Below are positions 25,838 through 35,211 of a stretch of 64,000 nt of DNA, one piece after another (position 1 is the first letter of the stretch; the number at the start of each line of letters is the position of its first letter). Both the position numbers and the translations under genes were made by a program. The notes below the pieces were generated by a model. That model was not told where the DNA came from. It did not search any database and saw nothing but the letters and a program-made list of their open reading frames with translations. The DNA lies in the NCBI GenBank assembly GCA_001724025.1, contig MEDJ01000013.1, forward strand, positions 1-64,000, written 5' to 3'. This DNA comes from Acidobacteria bacterium SCN 69-37. Its GTDB lineage: Bacteria; Acidobacteriota; Vicinamibacteria; Vicinamibacterales; SCN-69-37.

Positions 25838-28519
25838 TTACGGCGCGGCTGCGGCCGCCAGGGCCGCGATCTCGTCCTGGCTCCACGGACGCGTGCGTCC
25901 CGCCGTGGCCGCCCGGGCCTCGCGTACGGCCGCCGGATCGACAGGCGACGCGACGTTGCCCCACTGGCGGCGGACGTAGGTGAGCACCTCGGCAATCTGG
26001 TCGTCGCTGAGGGACTGGCCGAGCGGCGGCATCAGGCCGACAGATCCCTCCTTGCCGTTCAGGACGATCCGCGCCGTCACGCCCGACGCCGCCAGGGCCA
26101 GATCGGAACCGACGAGCGTCGGCGCGACGCCGTCACGGCCACGCCCGTCGGACTGATGACACGCCACGCAGAGATTGGCGAATACCGTACGGCCCGCCTC
26201 GAAGCGCGCGAACTCGCCGGGCGTCAGCGGGGTGATGGGCGTGGCCCCGGGCTTGCCCGGCCACTCGAGGCGCGCCAGGACGCGGGTTGCGCGTTCGGCC
26301 AGCGGCCCCCCGCCGGCCGCCAGCGCCGACAGCGAGACCGGCTCGCGTCCGACCCGGACCGGCGCCGGGCCTCCGCCGCGCCCACCGCGCCCGCCGCCAC
26401 GCCCGCCGCCGGCCTGGGGCTGCATGAATGCCGATCGCCCACCTGGCCCACCGCGTCCGCCAGGACACGTCGGACACGGTTCCTCGGTGGTCTGTGCCGC
26501 GACGGGCCGCGGCGCCGGCGTGCCGGGCAGCCGGGCATTGAGCCAGGCCGCCTCCACCCCGCCGAGCACCGCCGACCGCTGCCAGTCTGGACGGGACGGC
26601 TCGCCGATCCACGTGAACAGCTGGCCAATCGCGACGTCGTCGGCCGATCGCACCACGGTGGCGGCCAGCATCGTGACGGCCGCTTCGCGCGCCGGGGACG
26701 CCTGCGCCGATGCCAGCAGTTGCTGGAGCACCGCGACTTCCGCGCCGCGCAGCCCACTGAGCGCCGCGTCCATGGCAATCGGATCGTCGCCATCGCGATC
26801 GAGCAGCGCGGCCACCGCCGGGACACGCGCCTCGTCCGGCAACTGGCCGAGCGAGGCCGCCACCTGCCGGCGGACGGCCAGATCGGCATCCTGGATGCGC
26901 GCCCGGACATCGGCCACGATCGGGTGGGTCGCCTCCGTCATCCAGCGTTCGGCAATCCGCACGGCGGCAATGCGCACCGCTCGATCGGGGGCCGACAGCG
27001 CGTGCCGGACCGTCGCCACGTCGATGCGATCGAGCCCGTCGAGAATCCAGAGCGCGTGGAGCTGCGTGCGCGGAGTGCCGTCGCTGACGGCCAGCGCCGT
27101 GAGCGCGGGTACGGCCGACATGTCGGCGCGCTGGACGAGCAGCTGGTGCGCCATGTCTCTCCACCAGCCGTTCGGGTGCGACAGCCCATCGACGAGTTGC
27201 GCGGTCGTCGCCGACGACAGATGCGGCGCCGGGCCGCGGCCCGTCGTCTCGTGGACCACGCGGTAGAGGCGGCCGTAGCCGGTCGGCTCCGCGAGCTGCC
27301 TCGACAGGATCTGGTCGCGCAGGTACTCGGTCACGTAATCACGGTGCTGGATGATGCCGCGGTACATGTCGAGCACGTAGAGCGTGCCGTCCGGGCCGGG
27401 CGAGAGATACACGGGACGGAACCGCTCGTCGGTCGACGCGAGGAACTCGGCGCCCTCGTACGCCTTGCGTGCCACCACATCCGGCCCTTCGTCGTGCAGG
27501 ACGATCCGGCTGACGAGGTTGGCCGCCGGCTCGGCCACGAACGCGTTGCCATACACGTCGGCGGGCAGATGATCACCCCGGAAGATCACCGGCGCCGACA
27601 CGGACGTGAAGTTCACCAGCCCGCCGTCGGGGCCGAGCACGCCAGCCACGTACCCGCGATTGACCCCTGGCGTGGCGTGCGCCGGCCACACGTGATTGAG
27701 CTCGCGGTCCGGTCCTTCGAGCGACTCGTAGCTGCCGCGCGTGCGCAGCAGGCTGGGGTTGCGCTCGTAGTACGGCGTCGGCACGAGGTCCACGTGCAGG
27801 GACGATTCATTGGTATTGCGATAGATGCGCGCCTGATCGTCGTGCGTCGCGCCCCATTGCCCGCGCGACAGCGTCCGACGCACCTCGAACGTTCCATCGG
27901 CCCGACGACGCAGGAGCGTCGTCCCTTCCGAGGTGTACAGCCAGTTGTCGAAGCCCCACCAGAGACTGTTCTCGTTGTGCTCGATGCCGGCGTCGCGACG
28001 GCCATAGGTGCCGGTGACGCGCGTCTTCGCCCCCGCGCGGCCGTCCGGCTCGAATGCCACGAACCAGAGGTCGGGCGGCTCGGCCACCAGGATCCCATCG
28101 GCCAGCACCTTCATGGCACGCGGCAGGACCAGGCCATCGAGGAAGACACGGCGCGTGTCCATCCGTCCGTCGTCGTCGGTGTCTTCGAGCACCACGACGC
28201 GCCCGGTGGACGCGCGCTCCTGCTCGTTCGACGGATTGGCCACCGGCATGAAGGCCGGCATCTCCAGCACCCAGAGCCGGCCGTCGGCATCGAACTCCGT
28301 AACGATCGGATCCTGGATGAGCGGCTCGGCCGCGACCAGTTCGACCCGGTAGCCCGGCGGAACCACGAAGGTGCGCATCGACGCCTCGGGCGATTTCGGT
28401 TCCGAATCGAGCGACACCGGTGCGACGGGCGGCGGCCATGGCCTGGCGTCCTGCCAGGCCGCCAGCGCGCCCCCCGCACACACGAGCCACGAGACGAGCA
28501 GCCATCGAGAGCGTGTCAT
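25838..28519 (-). CDS. PVC-type membrane-bound dehydrogenase with C-terminal cytochrome c, copy B
   Basis: 893 residues with the same order as copy A: signal peptide, propeller domain (VPPGYRVELVAAEPLIQDP), HEAT-like region, Gly/Arg-rich linker (PCPTCPGGRGGPGG then GGGRGGGRGGRGGG), and cytochrome c with CVACH and GLMPPLG. Exported; likely oxidises a sugar or sugar acid and reduces its own heme. First gene of operon B. ATG 28519. Its promoter lies in an AT-rich divergent region shared with kdgK, which ties this operon to the hexuronate locus. Confidence 0.85.
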   Translation of the reverse strand: MTRSRWLLVSWLVCAGGALAAWQDARPWPPPVAPVSLDSEPKSPEASMRTFVVPPGYRVELVAAEPLIQDPIVTEFDADGRLWVLEMPAFMPVANPSNEQERASTGRVVVLEDTDDDGRMDTRRVFLDGLVLPRAMKVLADGILVAEPPDLWFVAFEPDGRAGAKTRVTGTYGRRDAGIEHNENSLWWGFDNWLYTSEGTTLLRRRADGTFEVRRTLSRGQWGATHDDQARIYRNTNESSLHVDLVPTPYYERNPSLLRTRGSYESLEGPDRELNHVWPAHATPGVNRGYVAGVLGPDGGLVNFTSVSAPVIFRGDHLPADVYGNAFVAEPAANLVSRIVLHDEGPDVVARKAYEGAEFLASTDERFRPVYLSPGPDGTLYVLDMYRGIIQHRDYVTEYLRDQILSRQLAEPTGYGRLYRVVHETTGRGPAPHLSSATTAQLVDGLSHPNGWWRDMAHQLLVQRADMSAVPALTALAVSDGTPRTQLHALWILDGLDRIDVATVRHALSAPDRAVRIAAVRIAERWMTEATHPIVADVRARIQDADLAVRRQVAASLGQLPDEARVPAVAALLDRDGDDPIAMDAALSGLRGAEVAVLQQLLASAQASPAREAAVTMLAATVVRSADDVAIGQLFTWIGEPSRPDWQRSAVLGGVEAAWLNARLPGTPAPRPVAAQTTEEPCPTCPGGRGGPGGRSAFMQPQAGGGRGGGRGGRGGGPAPVRVGREPVSLSALAAGGGPLAERATRVLARLEWPGKPGATPITPLTPGEFARFEAGRTVFANLCVACHQSDGRGRDGVAPTLVGSDLALAASGVTARIVLNGKEGSVGLMPPLGQSLSDDQIAEVLTYVRRQWGNVASPVDPAAVREARAATAGRTRPWSQDEIAALAAAAAP

Positions 28520-28591
28520 CCGCCGGTCACTCCTGAAGGGCCTGGCGCGCCAGGCCGAATGTCATGAATTCCTGCTTGCTGGACGACACAC

Positions 28592-28620
28592 GATATACCA
28601 CTAGATTGACGATATTCCAA
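28592..28620 (-). promoter_or_regulatory. Promoter of operon B (minus strand)
   Basis: In a strikingly AT-rich 200-bp stretch, the minus strand reads TTGGAA (28620-28615), a 17-bp spacer, then TATATC (28597-28592). The spacer/-10 junction contains TGGTATATC, a GGTAT half-site also seen at the regulator gene. Confidence 0.5.
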
Positions 28621-28692
28621 GTGATAATACCTTAAAATAATTTCAAGCGTAATAATTGATTCAATATCGCTATCTTATTCCCACAAGCACGC

Positions 28693-28728
28693 TTGACATC
28701 ATACCTTTAGACAAACTACCATCCGATT
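28693..28728 (+). promoter_or_regulatory. kdgK promoter with putative regulator site
   Basis: -35 TTGACA (28693-28698, consensus), 18-bp spacer, -10 TACCAT (28717-28722), then 6 nt to the GTG start: a leaderless configuration. GACATCATACC (28695-28705) overlaps the -35 and spacer. The same 11-mer occurs at the FadR-type regulator gene and, with one mismatch, at the TonB receptor promoter. Confidence 0.6.
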
Positions 28729-29853
28729 GTGGTTACTCCACAAGACGAATCAGACATCATTCAACTGGCCCTGCGGGAGCCCGACGCCACACGGTGGGGC
28801 CTCGTCGCCCTGGGCGAAGTGATGCTCCGGCTCGATCCCGGCGATACGCGTATCTCGACGACCAGGCAGTTCCGCGCCTGGGAAGGGGGCGGCGAGTACA
28901 ACGTCGCGCGCGGCCTGCACCGGTGCTTCGGCCTGCCCACGGCCGTGGTCACGGCCCTGGTCGACAATCCGGTCGGTCAACTCGTGCAGGACCTGATCAA
29001 CCAGGGCGGCGTCGACTCGAGCCACATCCGCTGGGTGGCGTTCGATGGCATCGGGCGCACGGCGAGAAACGGCCTCAATTTCACCGAACGCGGTTTCGGG
29101 GTCCGGCCCGCGCTCGGCTGTTCGGATCGCGCCAATACCGCGGTGTCGCAACTGACGGCCGGCACCATCGACTGGAGTCGGATCTTCGGACGCGAGGGGG
29201 CACGCTGGTTCCACACCGGCGGCATCTTTGCCGCGTTGTCGGACTCGACGCCGGACGTGGCGCTCGAGGCCATGTCCGCCGCCCACGACGCCGGCACTGT
29301 CGTGTCCTACGATCTCAACTACCGCCCGTCGCTCTGGCATGCCCTGGGCCGCGATCGTGCGGCCCAGCTCAACCGGGCACTCGTCGAACAGGTCGACGTC
29401 CTGTTCGGCAATGAAGAGGATTTCACCGCCGCCCTGGGCTTCGAAGTGGAAGGCCTCGACGACAACCTCACACAGTTCGATCTCGAGGGCTTCCGGCACA
29501 TGTTCGAACGCGTGCAGACGGCCTACCCGCGCCTGAAGGTCATCGCCACGACGCTGCGTGGCGCCACGAGTGCCAGCCGCAACGACTGGGCGGCGATTCT
29601 CTGGGCTGGCGGGCGCCTGTACCAGTCGATCATCCGCAACGACCTCGAGATCTATGACCGTGTCGGCGGCGGCGACTCGTTCGCGTCGGGCGTCATCTAC
29701 GGGCTGATGACGGGCAAAGGGCCCCAGTGGGCGGTGGAATGCGGCGCCGCGCACGGCGCGCTGGCCATGACCACGCCGGGCGACACGTCGATGGCCACGG
29801 CCGCCGAGGTCTTTCGGACCATGAGCGGCGCGAGCGTGCGCGTGGCGCGCTGA
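28729..29853 (+). CDS. kdgK: 2-keto-3-deoxygluconate kinase (PfkB family)
   Basis: 374 residues from GTG 28729. PfkB fold: [27 protein letters not shown] and the C-terminal [14 protein letters not shown] with the catalytic Asp. DLNYRPSLW is typical of KDG kinases. It phosphorylates 2-keto-3-deoxy-D-gluconate to KDPG. Next come the KDPG aldolase gene (11 nt) and mannonate dehydratase (overlapping), so the operon covers the lower hexuronate pathway. The FadR-type regulator further along probably controls it through the -35/-10 site. PfkB proteins vary in specificity, but context is decisive here. Confidence 0.9.
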   Translation: MVTPQDESDIIQLALREPDATRWGLVALGEVMLRLDPGDTRISTTRQFRAWEGGGEYNVARGLHRCFGLPTAVVTALVDNPVGQLVQDLINQGGVDSSHIRWVAFDGIGRTARNGLNFTERGFGVRPALGCSDRANTAVSQLTAGTIDWSRIFGREGARWFHTGGIFAALSDSTPDVALEAMSAAHDAGTVVSYDLNYRPSLWHALGRDRAAQLNRALVEQVDVLFGNEEDFTAALGFEVEGLDDNLTQFDLEGFRHMFERVQTAYPRLKVIATTLRGATSASRNDWAAILWAGGRLYQSIIRNDLEIYDRVGGGDSFASGVIYGLMTGKGPQWAVECGAAHGALAMTTPGDTSMATAAEVFRTMSGASVRVAR

Positions 29854-29864
29854 GGACGACACGC

Positions 29865-30527
29865 ATGACGATGCCCCTGAACTCCCGCGACGATGTGCTC
29901 GCGCACCTGCTCGATGTCGGAATCATCCCTGTCGTCAGGGTGCCGACCCTCGACGAGGCCGTCCAGGCCGCCTCGCTCGTCGAGGCCGGCGGCGTGCCGG
30001 TCGTCGAGATCACGATGACCGTCCCGTCGGCTCCCGAGGCCATTGCGGCCGTCGCGCGGGCCGGCCGCGTGCTGGTCGGCGCGGGCACGGTGCTCAGCGG
30101 AGCGCAGGCCGAGGCGTGCCTGGACGCAGGAGCCCGGTTCATCGTGACGCCGGTGCTGGTCCCCGACGTCATCGACGTCTGCCGGGCGCGCGATGTCCCG
30201 GTCATCATGGGTGCGCTCACGCCGTCGGAGATCCTGACGGCCTGGCGGCTCGGTGCGGATCTGGTCAAGGTGTTCCCGGCCCATGCGGTCGGCGGCCCCG
30301 CGTACCTGCGGGCGGTCCTCGGCCCCCTGCCGCAGATCCGCCTCGTCCCGACCGGCGGCGTGACCCTCGACAGCGTGCCCGCCTTCTTCGCCGCCGGCGC
30401 CGTGGCCATCGGCGTCGGCGGCGACGTCGTGAACCCGCGCCTGCTGGCCACCGGTCAGGCCGACGAGATCACCGCGCGGGCACAGGCCTTCAGCGCCGCG
30501 GTACGGGCGGCGCGGCAACGAGCGTGA
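29865..30527 (+). CDS. eda: 2-keto-3-deoxy-6-phosphogluconate aldolase
   Basis: 220 residues from ATG 29865 (RBS TGAGGA). KDPG/KHG aldolase motifs: [26 protein letters not shown] (Glu), [22 protein letters not shown], and [17 protein letters not shown] with the Schiff-base Lys. It cleaves KDPG to pyruvate and glyceraldehyde-3-P. Second gene of the kdgK operon; its TGA overlaps the ATG of manD. Confidence 0.93.
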   Translation: MTMPLNSRDDVLAHLLDVGIIPVVRVPTLDEAVQAASLVEAGGVPVVEITMTVPSAPEAIAAVARAGRVLVGAGTVLSGAQAEACLDAGARFIVTPVLVPDVIDVCRARDVPVIMGALTPSEILTAWRLGADLVKVFPAHAVGGPAYLRAVLGPLPQIRLVPTGGVTLDSVPAFFAAGAVAIGVGGDVVNPRLLATGQADEITARAQAFSAAVRAARQRA

Positions 30528-31741
30528 TGGCGATGACGATCCGAGACGCACAGGTATTCGTCTGCTCCCCCGGCCGCAACTTCGTGACGCTGAAGATCCG
30601 GACCGATGAGGGGATCTACGGCATCGGCGACGCGACGCTCAACGGCCGCGAACTGGCGGTGGCCAGCTATCTCTCCGACCACGTCGTGCCGTGCCTGATC
30701 GGTCGCGATCCGTTCCAGACCGAGGACATCTGGCAGTACCTCTACCGCGGCGCGTACTGGCGCAAGGGGCCGGTCACGATGACGGCCATCGCCGCCGTCG
30801 ACATGGCGCTGTGGGACATCAAGGGCAAGGCGCTCGATACGCCGATCTACAACCTCCTCGGCGGCCCTTCGCGCTCGGGCGTGATGGTCTACGGACACGC
30901 CAACGGCCGCGACATCGCCGAAACGGTGGACGAGGTCGCCAGGTACCAGGCGGACGGGTATCTGGCGGTCCGGGCACAGAGCGGCGTGCCCGGTCTGCCA
31001 TCGACCTACGGCGTGTCGGGCGACAAGCTCTTCTACGAGCCGGCTGCCAGAGGCCTGCCGCCGGAAAACGTGTGGTCGTCGGAGAAGTACCTGCTGCAGG
31101 TGCCGAAACTGTTCGAACGCCTCCGGCTCACGTGCGGCGACGACCTCCACCTGCTGCACGATGCCCACCATCGCCTGAAGCCGATCGAGGCCGCCCGGCT
31201 CGGCAGGGCACTCGAGCCCTATCACCTTTTCTGGCTGGAAGATGCGACGCCGGCCGAGCTGCAGGAAGGATTCCGCATCATCCGCCAGCACACGACCACG
31301 CCGCTGGCCGTCGGCGAAATCTTCGATTCGGTGTGGGACGCCAGGACGCTCATCGCCGAACAGCTCATCGACTACCTGCGCATGACCGTCGTCCACGGCG
31401 GCGGCATCACGCCCATCGTCAAGGCAGCCGCGTTCGCCGCGATGCACCATGTGCAGACCGGCTTCCACGGCGCGACCGACCTGTCACCGGTCACGATGGG
31501 GACCGCCCTGCACGTCGATCTCGCGATCCCGAACTTCGGCATCCAGGAGTACATGCGGCACACACCGGAGACCGACGCGGTGTTCCCGCACGCGTATACG
31601 TTCGAACGCGGGATGCTGCACCCAGGCCAGGCGCCCGGTCACGGCGTCGACTTCGACGAGGCGCTGGCCGCCCGGTATCCCTACGAACGCGCGTACCTGC
31701 CGATCAACCGGCGCCTCGACGGCACGATGTGGAACTGGTGA
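30527..31741 (+). CDS. manD: D-mannonate dehydratase, enolase superfamily (ManD)
   Basis: 404 residues from ATG 30527 (TGATG overlap with eda). Enolase-superfamily features: HDAHHR (metal Asp and catalytic His), FWLEDATP (Glu), LAVGEIF (Glu), and the diagnostic C-terminus [11 protein letters not shown]. ManD converts D-mannonate to 2-keto-3-deoxygluconate and can replace UxuA, which is not present here. Third gene of the operon, followed by a strong hairpin. Cytosolic, Mg-dependent. Some family members act on D-gluconate with low activity, but the hexuronate context favours mannonate. Confidence 0.9.
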   Translation: MAMTIRDAQVFVCSPGRNFVTLKIRTDEGIYGIGDATLNGRELAVASYLSDHVVPCLIGRDPFQTEDIWQYLYRGAYWRKGPVTMTAIAAVDMALWDIKGKALDTPIYNLLGGPSRSGVMVYGHANGRDIAETVDEVARYQADGYLAVRAQSGVPGLPSTYGVSGDKLFYEPAARGLPPENVWSSEKYLLQVPKLFERLRLTCGDDLHLLHDAHHRLKPIEAARLGRALEPYHLFWLEDATPAELQEGFRIIRQHTTTPLAVGEIFDSVWDARTLIAEQLIDYLRMTVVHGGGITPIVKAAAFAAMHHVQTGFHGATDLSPVTMGTALHVDLAIPNFGIQEYMRHTPETDAVFPHAYTFERGMLHPGQAPGHGVDFDEALAARYPYERAYLPINRRLDGTMWNW

Positions 31742-31795
31742 GTCTTCGCTGATCGGCCCGATGGCGGCCCCGCGGCCGCGTCGATCAGCCACCGG

Positions 31796-31832
31796 GGGGA
31801 AGTCCTCGCACGCCTCCTGCGAGTACTTCCCC
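31796..31832. terminator. Strong hairpin between convergent manD and isomerase genes
   Basis: GGGGAAGT (31796-31803) pairs with ACTTCCCC (31825-31832), then after one mismatch CTCGCA (31805-31810) pairs with TGCGAG (31818-31823), with a 7-nt loop. AGTCCTTTT follows on the plus strand, so it can end manD transcription. Confidence 0.7.
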
Positions 31833-31854
31833 TCAGTCCTTTTCGGCTCCGGAT

Positions 31855-32925
31855 TCAGGCCAGCAGGACGCGCCGGCAGTAGTCGACGCTCTTGCGGATC
31901 TCGGTGACGCGGTCCGATCCTTCGGGCACCGCATACTCGAACTCGATCGTGGCCTGCATGTTCCACTTGTTGTCGCGGATGGCCTGCAGGATCTCGCGGA
32001 TCTGCGTGTCGCCCTCGCCGAACGGCACGTTCTGCCCGCCGTTGCTCCCGAACCGGCGATCCTTCACGTGGATGTGCGGAATGCGCTCGTGGTGCGCGGT
32101 GATGAACGGCAGCGGCGAACTGTTGTGCGCGGCCGTCCAGTGGCCGATGTCGATGTTCGCCCCGTTGTAACGCGCCTCCGCGAAGACGCGCTCGTAGAGG
32201 GCCGGCTCGCCCTGCGCGTGGTGATGGTACGCCATGATGATCCGGTGCTTGTCGGCGAACGCCCCGATGCGCCGGGTGTCGTCGATGGGATCCGGGAGTT
32301 CGGCCGACACGGCCCGTGCGCCGAGATCGCGCGCCATCTGGAAGAAGTAGTCGAGTTCCTCGTCCGAGATCGTGTACAGCCCGTCGACCTTCAGGACCTC
32401 GATGACCACGCCCGCATTCTCGTACATCTGCCGCAGGTCCTTCAGCCGGCTCGTCGGCGCCGCCAGCCGCCATTGACGGACCTCGGCGGCCTCCCGCTTC
32501 GCCGCCTCGACCTGCTCGGGCGTCGGGGCACCGCGCCCACCGCCACGAGTCCCGCCCGCCGGCGCGCCACCGCGACCACGACCACCGCCACCGCCGGCGC
32601 CGCGAGCCGCCGCGGCCTCCGCCGCAGCCGCCGCCGCGGCGCGGACCGTCGGCGATCCGAGAAAGTGCTCCACCGGCTGTGCGCGCAGTTCGAGCCCTCC
32701 GATCCCGACCTCCTTCACGCGCGCCAGCAGGTCCTCGGCCGAGACATTACTGCCCCCGCCGAAGCTGTACGGCACGTTCAGGCCCACCTGCACGCCTGCC
32801 CAACGCGACATCGGCTGCACGGCCGCCTGCATCGCCGCGTCGATCCCGCTCGTGTGCAGCACGATTCCCGCGGCGGGTACCGCCGTCAACGCCAGTTTTC
32901 CGAATTCCCGTCTCGTATACGCCAT
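31855..32925 (-). CDS. Tat-exported sugar isomerase/epimerase-like TIM-barrel protein
   Basis: 356 residues from ATG 32925 (RBS AGGAG, 6 nt). The N-terminus YTRREFGKLALTAVPAAG is a twin-arginine signal. The body is an AP-endonuclease-2/xylose-isomerase-like barrel with metal-site strands (MAYHHHAQGEP, NIDIGHWTAAHN, HIHVKDRRF, ATIEFEYAVPEG). Between the first barrel elements lies a ~50-residue Ala/Gly/Arg-rich insertion, unusual for the fold. Last gene of the minus-strand block with the SDR and MFS genes. It probably acts in the periplasm on a sugar; substrate unknown. Confidence 0.8.
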   Translation of the reverse strand: MAYTRREFGKLALTAVPAAGIVLHTSGIDAAMQAAVQPMSRWAGVQVGLNVPYSFGGGSNVSAEDLLARVKEVGIGGLELRAQPVEHFLGSPTVRAAAAAAAEAAAARGAGGGGGRGRGGAPAGGTRGGGRGAPTPEQVEAAKREAAEVRQWRLAAPTSRLKDLRQMYENAGVVIEVLKVDGLYTISDEELDYFFQMARDLGARAVSAELPDPIDDTRRIGAFADKHRIIMAYHHHAQGEPALYERVFAEARYNGANIDIGHWTAAHNSSPLPFITAHHERIPHIHVKDRRFGSNGGQNVPFGEGDTQIREILQAIRDNKWNMQATIEFEYAVPEGSDRVTEIRKSVDYCRRVLLA

Positions 32926-32997
32926 CACCTGCTCCTTCTCGACTGCCGGATCGTCCCGCCTCGAGCGCGGAGGCCATCACGGCATGGACACACCCCG

Positions 32998-33798
32998 TCA
33001 ACTGTTCACGCCCGACGCCAGGAACCCGCCGTCCACGACAATGCACTGCCCCGTCACGAAACTGGCGGCATCCGAGGCCAGGAACACGGCGGCGCCGGCA
33101 ATCTCGTCGAGCGTGCCGAAGCGCTGCATCGGCGTCCGCATCAGCAGTTCGTGGCCCCGCGGCGTGTCGTCGAGCAGCGACGCGTTGAGTGCCGTCCGGA
33201 ACACGCCGGGTGCCACCGCGTTCACGTTCACCCCGTCGCGCGCCCACTCGACGGCCAGCGACCGCGTCAGGGCCATCAACGCGGCCTTCGACGCGGCATA
33301 GGGCGCCACGTCACGGAAACTGACGAACGAGTTCAGCGACACGACGTTCACGATCCGGCCGCGCTGCCGGGCCGCCAGCCTCCCGTGAAACACCTGACAT
33401 GCCCGCAGCGCACCCGTGGCATTGACATCCATCGTGCGTGCCCACTCGTCGTCGCCGACCTCCAGCGTCGGCCGACGTGCGATGGTACCGGCGGCATTGA
33501 CGAGGATATCGACCTGTCCGAGTTCCGCGACGACGCGGTCGTGCATGGCCTGGAGCGAACGCCGGTCGCCCACATCGGCGGCGACCGTCACGGTGCGGCG
33601 GCCAAGCCGCGTGATGTCGGCTCCGACGGCGGCGCCCAGGTCCTTCCGTCGTCCCGTCGCCACGACGTCGGCGCCGCTGCGTGCCAGTCCGAGTGCAATC
33701 GCCCGTCCCAGGCCGGACGTGCCGCCGACCACGACCGCGACGCGGTCCGCCAGGTCGATGACCGGCATCACGGTCCCGTTCCGCTCGTCGCGCGTCAT
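32998..33798 (-). CDS. Short-chain dehydrogenase/reductase (KduD/gluconate-5-dehydrogenase type)
   Basis: 266 residues from ATG 33798 (RBS GGAG); an internal ATG at 33768 is an alternative. NAD(P) motif VVGGTSGLGRAIALGLARSG, NAAGTIARRP (NNAG position), catalytic Ser-Tyr-Lys in VVSLNSF and PYAASKAALMAL, ending CIVVDGGFLASG. Closest in style to 2-deoxy-D-gluconate-3-dehydrogenase and gluconate-5-dehydrogenase. The locus lacks a UxuB/UxaB-type hexuronate reductase, so this SDR is the best candidate for fructuronate reduction to mannonate (inference). It lies 11 nt after the MFS gene. Confidence 0.85.
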   Translation of the reverse strand: MTRDERNGTVMPVIDLADRVAVVVGGTSGLGRAIALGLARSGADVVATGRRKDLGAAVGADITRLGRRTVTVAADVGDRRSLQAMHDRVVAELGQVDILVNAAGTIARRPTLEVGDDEWARTMDVNATGALRACQVFHGRLAARQRGRIVNVVSLNSFVSFRDVAPYAASKAALMALTRSLAVEWARDGVNVNAVAPGVFRTALNASLLDDTPRGHELLMRTPMQRFGTLDEIAGAAVFLASDAASFVTGQCIVVDGGFLASGVNS

Positions 33799-33809
33799 CG
33801 ACCGCTCCG

Positions 33810-35129
33810 CTACTCCGGCAGGGTCTCGCCCTTGGTCTCGGGCGCCCACAGCAACGCGACCATGCCGACCAGGTACACGGCGCTCATCGCCACGGCCGCG
33901 GTCCGGAACGACAGGAGAGACGCCAGATATCCCAGGAGAATGGGCGCGGGCGCGGCCAGGTACCGGACCGTGTTGTAGCAGAAGCCGACGCCGGTTCCGC
34001 GCAGCCGCGTGGGAAACAACTCCGGGAAATAGATCGAGTACCCCGCGAACACGGACATCTGCGCAAAGCCCATCATCGGGAGCATCCAGTACGCATCCGA
34101 GGCCGACTGCAGCGAGCGGAACACGAACATCGTGGCCGCCATGCTGATGACGAGCGCGCCGAAGAACGCCGCGCGCCGGCTGAGGAAGGCCGCGACGAAC
34201 GTGAACGCGAGCATGCCGAGGAACGCGCCCACGTCCTGGAACGCCGTGCCGAGGGCCCGGACGCGATCGATGACGGGCTGCGGTTCGCCCTGCAGCGCCG
34301 TCGAGATGAGTTCCGGCGAGAAGAACCCGATCCCCCAGAGCCCGACCATGCCGGACACGCCGAGCATCAGGCCGATGATCGCGTGATGACGCCACCGGGG
34401 ATGCCCGAACAGCTCGCTGAGCGAACCCGTTCGGGCGCCGCCCCCCTGCTGCGCCAGCGCGCGCGCGTCGAGCCAGGCCTGCGGTTCCTTCAGGAGGAAC
34501 ACGATGGGCACGGCCAGCAGCGACGGGACGATGCCGATCAGGAACAACAGACGCCACCCCGGCACGCCCCACGTCATCCCGCCCGGTGGGATCCAGAAAC
34601 TGACGATCGACCCGAGGATGTTGCCCGTCGCCGACAGCGCCTGCAGCGCGCCGAGCGCCAGGACCCGGAACTGCCCGGGCACGCTCTCGGCCACCAGCGT
34701 GGTCGCCGCACCGAACATCCCGCCAATGCCGATGCCGGCCAGGAAGCGATAGATCGTGAAGTCGAGCCACCCGTGCGCGAAGCCCGACAGGCCGGTGAAG
34801 CCCGAATAAACCAGCAGCGTCAGCGTCATCGTCTTCACACGCCCGACGCGGTCGCTGAGCAGGCCGAAGATGATGCCGCCGGTCGCCCAGCCGAGAATCA
34901 TCGACGTCGTGGCATAGCCCCCGTAGGTCGCCGTCGCGTCGGACGAGGCCGCCGCGCCGAGCAGGTCGGCCAGCGCCGGTTGTCTGGCCAGCACGAACAA
35001 CCGCTGGTCCATGCAGTCGAACAACCAGCCCATCGACGCGATGATGACGACCAGCCAGTGATAGGGCGTCACGCCCGCGAATATGCTCCCGGTGGCAACC
35101 CGGTTCTGCCCATCGACGTTCACGTGCAT
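33810..35129 (-). CDS. MFS transporter, probably for a sugar acid
   Basis: 439 residues with about 12 hydrophobic segments and the MFS signature GLLSDRVGRVKTMTLTLL between TM2 and TM3. The N-terminal MGWLFDCMDQRLFVLARQPAL is typical of the sialate/aromatic-acid/hexuronate branch. Inner-membrane uptake of a hexuronate is likely because the gene is followed by the SDR and lies in the hexuronate locus. The start ATG 35129 is the first credible Met; an 82-bp gap separates it from the upstream PVC-type gene. Confidence 0.85.
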   Translation of the reverse strand: MHVNVDGQNRVATGSIFAGVTPYHWLVVIIASMGWLFDCMDQRLFVLARQPALADLLGAAASSDATATYGGYATTSMILGWATGGIIFGLLSDRVGRVKTMTLTLLVYSGFTGLSGFAHGWLDFTIYRFLAGIGIGGMFGAATTLVAESVPGQFRVLALGALQALSATGNILGSIVSFWIPPGGMTWGVPGWRLLFLIGIVPSLLAVPIVFLLKEPQAWLDARALAQQGGGARTGSLSELFGHPRWRHHAIIGLMLGVSGMVGLWGIGFFSPELISTALQGEPQPVIDRVRALGTAFQDVGAFLGMLAFTFVAAFLSRRAAFFGALVISMAATMFVFRSLQSASDAYWMLPMMGFAQMSVFAGYSIYFPELFPTRLRGTGVGFCYNTVRYLAAPAPILLGYLASLLSFRTAAVAMSAVYLVGMVALLWAPETKGETLPE

Positions 35130-35211
35130 TGGTCCCCTGACTTTCCGTTTCGTGGCGATCCCGACGAGCCCCCGCTCATTGGCGGCCTCGCGTGCGAGCG
35201 GGAGTCCTCAC

